Part shown: positions 1 to 6,137 of the stretch, piece after piece | Layout of the letters: each line of letters begins with the position of its first letter | Numbering within the stretch: position 1 is the stretch's first letter | NCBI GenBank assembly: GCA_003446315.1 | Contig: DMBA01000160.1 | Span: 3,377-13,970, forward strand | Origin: Ruminococcus sp. | Lineage (GTDB): Bacteria; Bacillota; Clostridia; Oscillospirales; Ruminococcaceae | Length of the DNA: 10,594 bases | Direction of reading: 5' to 3' | The notes under the pieces: generated by a model | What the model was told of the DNA's origin: nothing | Seen by the model: only the letters and a program-made list of their open reading frames with translations | Database searches by the model: none | Made by a program: the position numbers and the translations under genes

Positions 1-437
1 CCGCCGATCAGAGCAGCCTCTCTGCTGCGGACAAACCGCCGGATATAGGCATAGGCAGTCAGTGCCGCAAAGCCGTGTTTCAGCGCCAGCAGATAGGGGA
101 TCAGGTAGAGCGTCCATTCCTGCGGAAACGGGACGGTCAGCCAGAAGAAGGGGCTTCCCATCAGATAGAAGGAATAAGAGCCGAGGAAATTGGAGCCGAG
201 ATCGGTTTTCCAGTTCCACCCGAACGCCCCGCTGCGCACAGATTCATGTGCCAGATAATAAAACGGGAGCTGCTGCGAGTTAAAATCGCCGTAATATATG
301 AAATAGCCGCCTGTAAAGAGCATCACAGGCAGGATCATGACCAACAGGATACCGAATCCCAGCAGGAACACGCTTATATACGGTTCACGCCGTTCTGTCA
401 GCGGGCGGCGCACAACCGTTTTCCGTTTGTTACCCAT
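1..437 (-). CDS. YfhO-family membrane protein, N-terminal part (runs off the left edge)
   Basis: Reading leftward from an ATG at 437, 145 codons stay open to the window edge, so the C-terminal part is missing. The protein starts with a basic cytoplasmic stretch (residues 1-19, many K/R), then a hydrophobic segment at about 20-42. An extracytoplasmic segment follows with YGDFNSQQLPFY (49-60) and LGSNFLG (80-86), then further membrane segments at about 89-105 and 108-131. The acidic residue just after TM1, the Q..PFY motif, the G/S-rich LGSNFLG motif and the SPF turn are typical of the YfhO family, large GT-C-like multi-pass proteins. The Bacillus and Listeria members are known to take part in sugar decoration of (lipo)teichoic acids using undecaprenyl-linked sugars. 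The start is supported by AAAGGTG 8 nt upstream. An in-frame ATG at 461 lacks a ribosome site and would leave only about 11 nt of leader. The family call is from remembered motifs; the glycosylation role here is inference. Confidence 0.85.
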   Translation of the reverse strand, partial: MGNKRKTVVRRPLTERREPYISVFLLGFGILLVMILPVMLFTGGYFIYYGDFNSQQLPFYYLAHESVRSGAFGWNWKTDLGSNFLGSYSFYLMGSPFFWLTVPFPQEWTLYLIPYLLALKHGFAALTAYAYIRRFVRSREAALIG

Positions 438-478
438 TGTATCTACACCTTTTTTATCCATTATGAATGTATATTTCT

Positions 479-507
479 ATTATAGCACAAAGACCTGCAA
501 ATGTAAA
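479..507 (-). promoter_or_regulatory. Sigma-A promoter of the yfhO-like gene
   Basis: On the minus strand, TTTACA (507-502) is followed by a 17-nt spacer and TATAAT (484-479), with TG one base upstream of the -10 (extended -10). Transcription should start near 472, giving a leader of about 35 nt. It lies between the tatD stop and the yfhO-like start, so that gene has its own promoter besides any readthrough from tatD. Confidence 0.85.
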
Positions 508-516
508 GTACATTTG
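498..516. repeat. Perfect inverted repeat over the -35 box (operator candidate)
   Basis: CAAATGTA (498-505), spacer AAG, TACATTTG (509-516): 8-bp arms with a 3-bp spacer. The -35 hexamer (502-507) lies inside it, the usual position of a repressor operator. The symmetry is seen directly; the operator role is inference. Confidence 0.5.
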
Positions 517-524
517 TGCGATTT

Positions 525-547
525 CCGCAGTAAAAATCTGTCTGCGG
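525..547 (-). terminator. Weak hairpin just after tatD
   Basis: On the minus strand CCGCAG (547-542) pairs with CTGCGG (530-525) around an 11-nt loop that contains five T's, immediately after the tatD stop codon. Only AAAT follows the stem, so the T-tract of a strong intrinsic terminator is missing. It may pause or process the transcript rather than end it. Confidence 0.3.
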
Positions 548-1324
548 TCAATTCATGCCGAAAAAGCGTTCTGTATTTTCGAGGAGCTGCGCTTTGAGTG
601 TATCAGCGTCCATTTTCATATATTTTGCAAGTGCCTCTGCGACATAGCGCACATTCTGCGGCACATTGACGCTGCCCAGCCCCTTGATATTGCGCGGGGT
701 GAGATAAGGTGCATCGGTTTCCGCCATCACGCGGTCTGCGGGGATCAGTTTTACGGCTTCCCGCAGCGCACCGCCGCGCCGTTCATCGCAGATCCAGCCG
801 GTAATGCCGATATAAAAGCCCATATCCAGATAGGCTTTGAGGGTCTGTGCATCGCCGGTAAAGCAGTGCACCACCGATCGTTTGCACTGTTCCGGATGCT
901 TTTTCATCCGCGCAATGAAATCACGGGAAGCGTCCCGTTCATGCAGAAACAGCGGTTTTCCCAGCTCTTCCGCGATTTTGATCTGGTGATCGAAACAGCG
1001 GAGCTGATTTTCTCTGGTGGAGAACATGCGGTCATAATCCAGCCCGCACTCCCCAACTGCCACGATCTTCGGATTGCCGGACACGATCTCCCGGATGCGT
1101 GCAAAATCCTCTGCTTTTGCGTGGTCTGCGCCGTGCGGATGGATGCCGCATGTGCCGGTGCATGGGTGATTTTTGACGAAAGCATGCACTTGTTCGCTGC
1201 TTTTCATATCGGAGCCGGTGAGAACGCAGCGCACGCCTGCTGCTTCCGCATCGGCAATGATCTTCTCCGGATCACGGAACTGCCTGCAAAACAGGTTCAG
1301 TCCGATGTCATAATACTGGGGCAT
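548..1324 (-). CDS. tatD: TatD family metal-dependent hydrolase / DNase
   Basis: A 258-residue TIM-barrel hydrolase of the TatD family, Mg-dependent 3'-5' exonucleases linked to DNA repair and degradation during cell death; the physiological role is still debated. Visible family motifs are GIHPH (60-64), GECGLDYDR (91-99) with metal ligand E92, FLHERD (126-131) with H128, VVHCFTG (151-157) with H153, YIGITGWICDERRG (171-184), and AETDAPYLTPR (201-211) with D204. The N terminus reads YDIGLNL rather than the DxHxH found in YabD/YcfH-type members. Together with the GITGW.CDERRG block this marks it as the E. coli TatD subtype, which lacks the first two histidine ligands. Length is normal. The ATG at 1324 is preceded by AAGGAG with good spacing. 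A 375-nt gap separates it from hemZ, so it probably has its own promoter. Family call is firm; in vivo substrate unknown. Confidence 0.95.
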   Translation of the reverse strand: MPQYYDIGLNLFCRQFRDPEKIIADAEAAGVRCVLTGSDMKSSEQVHAFVKNHPCTGTCGIHPHGADHAKAEDFARIREIVSGNPKIVAVGECGLDYDRMFSTRENQLRCFDHQIKIAEELGKPLFLHERDASRDFIARMKKHPEQCKRSVVHCFTGDAQTLKAYLDMGFYIGITGWICDERRGGALREAVKLIPADRVMAETDAPYLTPRNIKGLGSVNVPQNVRYVAEALAKYMKMDADTLKAQLLENTERFFGMN

Positions 1325-1374
1325 AATTTCTCCTTATTCTTTTCGCAGTCAGACAGTGCTGATCTGAATAAACA

Positions 1375-1399
1375 ATGTATATTTCATGTGAATATACAT
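1375..1399. repeat. Inverted repeat upstream of tatD
   Basis: ATGTATATT (1375-1383), 7-nt spacer, AATATACAT (1391-1399): perfect 9-bp arms. It overlaps the putative tatD -10 region and transcription start. The left arm is part of the 12-mer AATGTATATTTC (1374-1385), which recurs exactly at 466-477 beside the start of the yfhO-like transcript. It could be a regulator binding site. Confidence 0.45.
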
Positions 1400-1419
1400 G
1401 TGAAGCTGTTTCGGGTCAT
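1391..1419 (-). promoter_or_regulatory. Possible tatD promoter
   Basis: On the minus strand ATGACC (1419-1414, 4 of 6 matches) lies 17 nt from TATATT (1396-1391, 5 of 6 matches). This would start transcription near 1384, about 60 nt before tatD. The -10 sits in the right arm of an inverted repeat. It is weaker than the other promoters here, and overlapping alternatives exist in this AT-rich stretch. Confidence 0.35.
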
Positions 1420-1699
1420 TTCCGGCAGATCTGCACCGAAACCGTTTGCGCTCCGAACCCGATCAGAAACGGTCACAGATGCGCGGCAATATATTCGCAA
1501 TATCAGCCGTAAAAGTCGCAACTATATTATAATTCATACGCAGTCAACTGCGGATTTTTGTGCGAAAAAAGGTCTGTTTTCTGCTCATATGGGGTATATT
1601 TTGCAGAAAAGCTGCTTTTCGGGGATTTCTGCGTTCTTTGCGCCGCAATTTGCCGGAAATCCTGCTTTTGGTAATATTTTCGTGCAGTTTTCCGCGTTT

Positions 1700-3160
1700 T
1701 CAGGTACTGAGCAGCGCACAAAGCTGCCGTTTCTTCTCTGCCATCAATTCATCAAATCTTGCGAGATAATCATAGGGATATTTGCATTCGGTGAGCCGTT
1801 CGATGCCGCGTCTGCCGCCGAGCACTTTCGTAGAAGCACCCGCACCGATGCCGAGGATCGTCTGCGAATCATCCATCATCATGATATTGTAAGCACTTTC
1901 AAACCCCGGCTTTGCATATCCCACATTTTCCAGATTCGCCGCCATATTCTTCTGCCGGTAGAGATAATAGGGACGATAACCGGCAGCGGTCAGTGTTTTC
2001 TGCGCATATACGACCATTTCGCTGACTGCATCAGCATCCGGCATCGGCAGATTCTGATAAAAATCCGCTGCCTTTTTCAACGCAAGACAATGTACCGTGA
2101 TATTCTCCGGCGAAAGCGAAACGGCACGGTCGATGCTCTCGCAGAATCCCTGCACCGTATCGCACGGCAATCCTGCGATCAGATCCATATTGATGTTGTC
2201 ATATCCCATTTCCCGCGCCAGCAGAAACTTGTCTTCCGCATCCTGTGCCGTATGCGGTCTGCCGGCTGCACGCAGCACCTCATCCTGAAAGCTCTGCGGA
2301 TTCACCGAGATACGGGATACACCAAATTGACGCAGATACGATAAATTCTCTTTGTTAATGGTATCGGGTCTGCCGGCTTCCACCGTGAATTCCCGCAGCG
2401 TCTGCCCGTTCACGATCAGCCGGTCGATCCAATCCAGCGGCTGATACAGGTCGATCGTTGTAGGGGTGCCGCCCCCGATATAAACAGAATCAACAGTCAG
2501 CCCGAACTGCGCGATGATCTCACTGACCAGCTCCATTTCCGTATGAAGCCGCTTCTCATATTCCGGGATCAGCTTTTTCATGTTCGCAGAGGAGACCGAA
2601 TTGCTCACAAAAGAGCAGTATTTGCAGCGTGTGGGGCAAAAAGGCACCGAAACATAAATACCGACACCGTTTTTCGGCGCGGCATGCAAATATGGCATCT
2701 GCACTTGCAAAATAGACGCGGCAAGCTGCGTTTTTTCTTCCGTCACATGCCAGATATGCCGGAAATCATCCATTGCCTGCTCCAATGTCCCCCGCCGCTG
2801 CATGAACTTCCGCAGCAGATTCACCGGACGAATGCCCGTCAGCATGCCCCACTGGGGTGCGATGCCGGTCTGTGCACAAAGCTGCGGATACAGCAGACCG
2901 GAAATCTCCCGATCCAGCAAATTATTCGGAATATCCGCAGATACGTTTGTTTCGCGCTGATCCCGTTTGCCGCCGACCGATGCGCTGCAAATCAGTTTTG
3001 CCGTACCGCCGGCTGCCGGCATCAGCACCGCCGACACATACTCCCCTTCCGCGGGCAGCTCCGGCGTTTCCGAAAACGTGAATTTCTCCGCCGGCCGGAA
3101 CAGCTTCAGCAGCGCTTCCAGCTCATATGTGCGGTGATGCCCGTATGTATGAATGACCAT
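1700..3160 (-). CDS. hemZ: HemZ-type radical SAM protein (coproporphyrinogen III oxidase-like)
   Basis: A 486-residue radical SAM protein matching B. subtilis HemZ (about 500 aa) along its whole length. After an N-terminal family-specific region with WGMLTGIRPVNLL (104-116) comes the radical SAM core. CPTRCKYC has C175, C179 and C182 for the 4Fe-4S cluster. Next come GGGTPT (229-234), EAGRPDT (261-267), RISVNPQ (283-289), NINMDLIAGLP (322-332) and YYLYRQKNMAANLENVG (398-414). It would use S-adenosylmethionine and electrons in the cytoplasm. The assigned reaction is oxygen-independent decarboxylation of coproporphyrinogen III, but HemZ function is not firmly proven. I place the start at the ATG at 3160, with AAGGAG 6 nt upstream, not at the GTG at 3178. 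It follows the hydrolase gene by 19 nt and is the last gene of the recJ-rel operon. Family certain; exact reaction uncertain. Confidence 0.93.
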   Translation of the reverse strand: MVIHTYGHHRTYELEALLKLFRPAEKFTFSETPELPAEGEYVSAVLMPAAGGTAKLICSASVGGKRDQRETNVSADIPNNLLDREISGLLYPQLCAQTGIAPQWGMLTGIRPVNLLRKFMQRRGTLEQAMDDFRHIWHVTEEKTQLAASILQVQMPYLHAAPKNGVGIYVSVPFCPTRCKYCSFVSNSVSSANMKKLIPEYEKRLHTEMELVSEIIAQFGLTVDSVYIGGGTPTTIDLYQPLDWIDRLIVNGQTLREFTVEAGRPDTINKENLSYLRQFGVSRISVNPQSFQDEVLRAAGRPHTAQDAEDKFLLAREMGYDNINMDLIAGLPCDTVQGFCESIDRAVSLSPENITVHCLALKKAADFYQNLPMPDADAVSEMVVYAQKTLTAAGYRPYYLYRQKNMAANLENVGYAKPGFESAYNIMMMDDSQTILGIGAGASTKVLGGRRGIERLTECKYPYDYLARFDELMAEKKRQLCALLST

Positions 3161-3166
3161 CTCTGT

Positions 3167-3172
3167 CTCCTT
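3167..3172 (-). promoter_or_regulatory. Ribosome binding site fixing the hemZ start
   Basis: AAGGAG on the minus strand lies 6 nt before the ATG at 3160. The alternative GTG at 3178 lies upstream of this site and would place it inside the coding region, so the ATG is preferred. Confidence 0.8.
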
Positions 3173-3179
3173 CCGCACA

Positions 3180-3824
3180 TCACAGCTTGCGCGGAATCAG
3201 ATAATGCCCGTATTGCCGTTCAAAATCCAGCGTTGTGCTGTCAAAATGGCCGCAATAGACCTTGCAGTCGCCTTCCAGTGCGCCCAGCTTTGCCAGCGAA
3301 CTCCGCATATCATGAATGTTGCCGCCGGGGAAATCCACTCTGCCGACTCCCTGCCGGAACAGCGTATCGCCCGAAAACAGGATGTCTTCATGCCGGAAGC
3401 AGCAGCCGCCCGGTGTATGTCCGGGGGTGTGAATCACCTCAAATGTCAGTTCTTCCGAGAATTTCAGCGTTTCATGATCTGCAAAGAACCGGATCATTTT
3501 GGTATCCGGCTGACGGTAAAGCGAGGCAAAACCCAGCCCCGCTGCCATGCTCGCATCAACAGAACGCAGCATCGGTTCATCCAGCGGATGCACATACAGC
3601 GGGATCGCAAACGCTGCGATCAGCTCCGCCGCTGCCCCGAAATGATCGAAATGCGCATGCGTCAGCAGGATCGCAAGCGGTTTCAATTCCTGTCTCCGGA
3701 TCTCGCTGCGGATCGTTTCCGGCTCTGCGCCCGGATCAATGATGACCGCATTCTTTTCTTCGTCCGAAACAAGATAGCAGTTCGCCGACAATTCTCCGAC
3801 GGCAAGTTGTGTGACATGCAGCAT
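3180..3824 (-). CDS. Metallo-beta-lactamase-fold hydrolase (glyoxalase II-like)
   Basis: A 214-residue single-domain MBL-fold protein, the usual size of the short YqgX/YcbL-type glyoxalase II-like hydrolases that cleave thioesters such as S-lactoyl adducts. Metal ligands are visible: THAHFDH (55-61; H56, H58, D60, H61), GHTPGG (135-140; H136), SGDTLF (151-156; D153) and YCGH (190-193; H193). The GRVDFPGGN block (161-169) is typical of this subgroup. The family's usual P-G-H-G end motif reads C-G-H-F here, a mild departure beside the last ligand. The ATG at 3824 has AAAGGA about 10 nt upstream. It lies 48 nt after rel and 19 nt before hemZ, a common Clostridia arrangement. The substrate cannot be read from sequence; methylglyoxal detoxification is only one possibility. 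Confidence 0.92.
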   Translation of the reverse strand: MLHVTQLAVGELSANCYLVSDEEKNAVIIDPGAEPETIRSEIRRQELKPLAILLTHAHFDHFGAAAELIAAFAIPLYVHPLDEPMLRSVDASMAAGLGFASLYRQPDTKMIRFFADHETLKFSEELTFEVIHTPGHTPGGCCFRHEDILFSGDTLFRQGVGRVDFPGGNIHDMRSSLAKLGALEGDCKVYCGHFDSTTLDFERQYGHYLIPRKL

Positions 3825-3857
3825 AAAAATATTATCCTTTCTGATTCAAAAGAGGTG

Positions 3858-3896
3858 TCCGCAAACCATGCATCAATACGCTGCACGGTCTGCGGA
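3858..3896 (-). terminator. Strong hairpin over the rel stop codon (attenuator or mRNA 3' end)
   Basis: On the minus strand, 15 bases (3896-3882) pair with 15 bases (3872-3858) with two G-U pairs and no mismatch. The 9-nt loop carries the rel stop codon (3875-3873). Downstream comes CACCTCTTTTG, a short T-rich tail a few bases from the stem. This could be a leaky terminator reducing transcription into the hydrolase and hemZ, or a 3'-end stabiliser of recJ-rel mRNA. The pairing is seen; the function is inference. Confidence 0.5.
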
Positions 3897-6077
3897 AATC
3901 ACATCGCGGACGGAACGCAGTCTCGTCAGCAGTGTCTGAAGCTGCTCCAGCGAGCTGACCCTTACCGTTGCCTGAAGCATCGCATCTCCGCTTTTTACCA
4001 TGTGGAAATTGAAATTCGAAACGGGCAGGTGTGCTTCCCCGATCACCGTTGTCAATTCCCCGAGAATGCTCATGCTGTTGACGCAAAGCACCTCAATATT
4101 CGCATTCATCTCGCCCGGCGTGATATTGGATGCCCAATGTGCCGGGATCCAGCGCCCAAGCTCCTCGGAATCGCCCCGCGCTACGGCATCCTGATACTTC
4201 TTGCACTGCTGCTTATGGATCGTGATGCCGTGCCCGACCGTCGTGAAGCCGATGATCGGTTCGCCTTGCAGCGGCGAACAGCATTTCGCCAGCTTCACTT
4301 CCATCTGATCCACGCCGTCCACAATCACGCCGCTGCCGCCCTTCGCCGGCTTTTCCAGTGCGATCGGATCCGGATTCTGTGCTTCCGTATTGCCGTATCT
4401 GCGCAAATAATGATCTCTGATCCGCGGCATCAGCTTGACCAGCGAGAAACCGCCGTATCCCACCGCTGCAAAGAAATCATCCAGTGTTTCACAATTGAGC
4501 TGTTTCAGATCCTCTTTGACGATCGTTTCAAACTGCTCCTGCGTCATGTTCAGACGCAGACGGCGGCATTCATGCTCGATGCTCGCCTTGCCCGCTGCAA
4601 TGTTCTCCGGCCGCTTTTCCCGCTTGAACCAGGAACGGATCTTGCCGCGTGCTTCATTCGTTTTGACCAGATCCAGCCAGTTGCGGTTCGGGCCTTTATT
4701 CGGGTCTTTGCTCGTCAGAATCTCACAGACTTCGCCTGTGCTCAGCCGGTAAGAAAGCGGCACGATCCTGCCGTCAACCTTTGCGCCCGTCATGCGGTGC
4801 CCGATCTCTGTGTGGATGTGATACGCAAAATCAATGACCGTTGAGCCGACCGGCAAGCCGATCGACTTGCCCTTCGGGGTCAGCACGACCACTTCTTCCG
4901 GTGCAATATCATTCTTAATCGTGCTGACCAGTTCTTCCGGATCATCACTCGCCTGCTGCGTTTCCAGCACCTGCCGCACCCATGCGATCCGCGTATCCAG
5001 CACCGTGCTGCCCTGAATATGCTCCTTATACTTCCAGTGCGCTGCAACGCCGTATTCTGCATTGGCATGCATCTCCCATGTCCGGATCTGCACCTCGAAC
5101 GGGATGCCCTCTTTGCCCAGTACCGATGTGTGCAGCGACTGATAGCCGTTCTGCTTCGGGTTTGCAATATAATCCTTGAACCGGTTCGGAATCGGGCGGA
5201 ACATATCATGGATCATGCCGAGCACGCTGTAACATTCATTGTCTGTTGTCACAATCACGCGCACAGCGTATTTATCATAGATCTCGTCAATCGTCTTGTG
5301 CTTGATATATACCTTCTTATAAATGCCGTAGATGCTCTTGACTCTGCCGTCGATCTGCGGCGGATTGACGAAATCTTCCGAACGGAACCGTTCTGCGATC
5401 CGTTCCTTGATGCTCTCAATAAACGCTTCCCGTTCTTCCTTCTTGTTATCCAGCAGATTTTCGATCTCTGAATACGCAAAATGATCCAGATAATAAAAGG
5501 AAAGATCTTCCAGCTCTTCCTGCACCGATGTGATGCCCAGCCGGTGTGCGATCGGAGCATAAACATTCATCGTTTCAAATGCAGTTGCCTGCTGCTTGTG
5601 CTCCGGACGGTATTGCAGCGTGCGCATATTGTGCAGTCTGTCCGCCAGCTTGATAATCATGACACGGATATCCTGCGACATCGCCAGCAGGATCTTCATG
5701 ACATTGCCTGCCTGCTGCTCCTCTTTCGTGAACGTCGGGACTTTTGCCAGCTTCGTGACACCGTCTACCAGCATTGCGACATCATGCCCGAACCGCTTCT
5801 GTACGTCCTCGCGTGTCGCATCCGTATCTTCTACCACATCGTGCAGCAATGCCGCACATAATGTATCGGTATCCATGCCAAGCTCCAGCAGGATATATGC
5901 CACCGCAACCGGATGAATGATATACGGCTCACCGGATGAGCGCGTCTGCCCTTCATGACACTGTGCGGCAAATTCATACGCTGCAATCAGCTTGCTGATG
6001 TCGTATTGCCTGTCATCTGTCAGGATCTTCGAAATAATCATGTCAATGGTATATGTTTCATTATGAAAATCCGGCAT
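3873..6077 (-). CDS. rel: Bifunctional (p)ppGpp synthetase/hydrolase, long RelA/SpoT type
   Basis: A 734-residue full-length Rel protein, the usual size. It makes pppGpp/ppGpp from ATP and GTP/GDP on starved ribosomes and also degrades it. Positions here count from the ATG at 6083. The HD hydrolase domain (about 40-190) has intact HDVVEDT (81-87) and RLHNM (149-153). The synthetase domain (about 240-355) has RFKDYIANPKQNGYQSLHT (301-319) and EVQIRT (330-335). RFKD is the RxKD motif of bifunctional enzymes, not the ExDD of synthetase-only RelA. A TGS domain (about 396-458), a zinc-finger-like domain with CC (601-602) and HKQQC (623-627), and a C-terminal ACT domain (about 662-734) follow. All key residues are present, so both activities are expected. 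I prefer the ATG at 6077 (AGGAG 7 nt upstream); the ATG two codons earlier at 6083 is possible with a second GGAG. It follows recJ by about 60 nt. Confidence 0.97.
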   Translation of the reverse strand: MPDFHNETYTIDMIISKILTDDRQYDISKLIAAYEFAAQCHEGQTRSSGEPYIIHPVAVAYILLELGMDTDTLCAALLHDVVEDTDATREDVQKRFGHDVAMLVDGVTKLAKVPTFTKEEQQAGNVMKILLAMSQDIRVMIIKLADRLHNMRTLQYRPEHKQQATAFETMNVYAPIAHRLGITSVQEELEDLSFYYLDHFAYSEIENLLDNKKEEREAFIESIKERIAERFRSEDFVNPPQIDGRVKSIYGIYKKVYIKHKTIDEIYDKYAVRVIVTTDNECYSVLGMIHDMFRPIPNRFKDYIANPKQNGYQSLHTSVLGKEGIPFEVQIRTWEMHANAEYGVAAHWKYKEHIQGSTVLDTRIAWVRQVLETQQASDDPEELVSTIKNDIAPEEVVVLTPKGKSIGLPVGSTVIDFAYHIHTEIGHRMTGAKVDGRIVPLSYRLSTGEVCEILTSKDPNKGPNRNWLDLVKTNEARGKIRSWFKREKRPENIAAGKASIEHECRRLRLNMTQEQFETIVKEDLKQLNCETLDDFFAAVGYGGFSLVKLMPRIRDHYLRRYGNTEAQNPDPIALEKPAKGGSGVIVDGVDQMEVKLAKCCSPLQGEPIIGFTTVGHGITIHKQQCKKYQDAVARGDSEELGRWIPAHWASNITPGEMNANIEVLCVNSMSILGELTTVIGEAHLPVSNFNFHMVKSGDAMLQATVRVSSLEQLQTLLTRLRSVRDVISADRAAY

Positions 6078-6137
6078 AAACATTCTCCTCTCCGTCCGTC
6101 TGCTTCGCTGCCCGTTCTCTGTTTGCCTCTCCCGCTG

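Larger units (their letters stand above)
1325..1699. other. 375-nt stretch without a convincing gene, rich in small inverted repeats
   Basis: Between hemZ and tatD I find no ORF with a ribosome site and recognisable product. It holds the tatD ribosome site and the repeat at 1375-1399; ACCGTTT (1441-1447) facing AAACGGT (1467-1473); CGCAGT/ACTGCG (1539-1552) followed by TTTTT on the plus strand; GAAAAGC/GCTTTTC (1606-1620) around one base; and GGATTTC (1623-1629) facing GAAATCC downstream near 1660. No hairpin is followed by a T-tract in the hemZ direction, so no clear hemZ terminator is visible. A small RNA or a degraded gene cannot be excluded. Confidence 0.5.

Noticed and set aside
1539..1559. 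Stem plus TTTTT on the plus strand as a terminator
   Set aside because: The stem is only 5-6 bp with a 2-4 nt loop, and no plus-strand gene lies upstream.
1527..1721. 64-codon minus-strand open frame in the hemZ-tatD gap
   Set aside because: It overlaps the end of hemZ in another frame, has a low-complexity K/Q-rich product, and no ribosome site or promoter is visible.
467..2344. Long plus-strand open frame (625 codons) across tatD and hemZ
   Set aside because: It lies antisense to two clearly recognised genes, crosses an intergenic gap, has no ribosome site, and its protein is cysteine/histidine-rich with no family resemblance.
3153..4844. Long plus-strand open frame (563 codons) opposite the hydrolase gene and rel
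   Set aside because: It is an antisense shadow of strongly conserved genes; the translated sequence shows no domain and there is no ribosome site.
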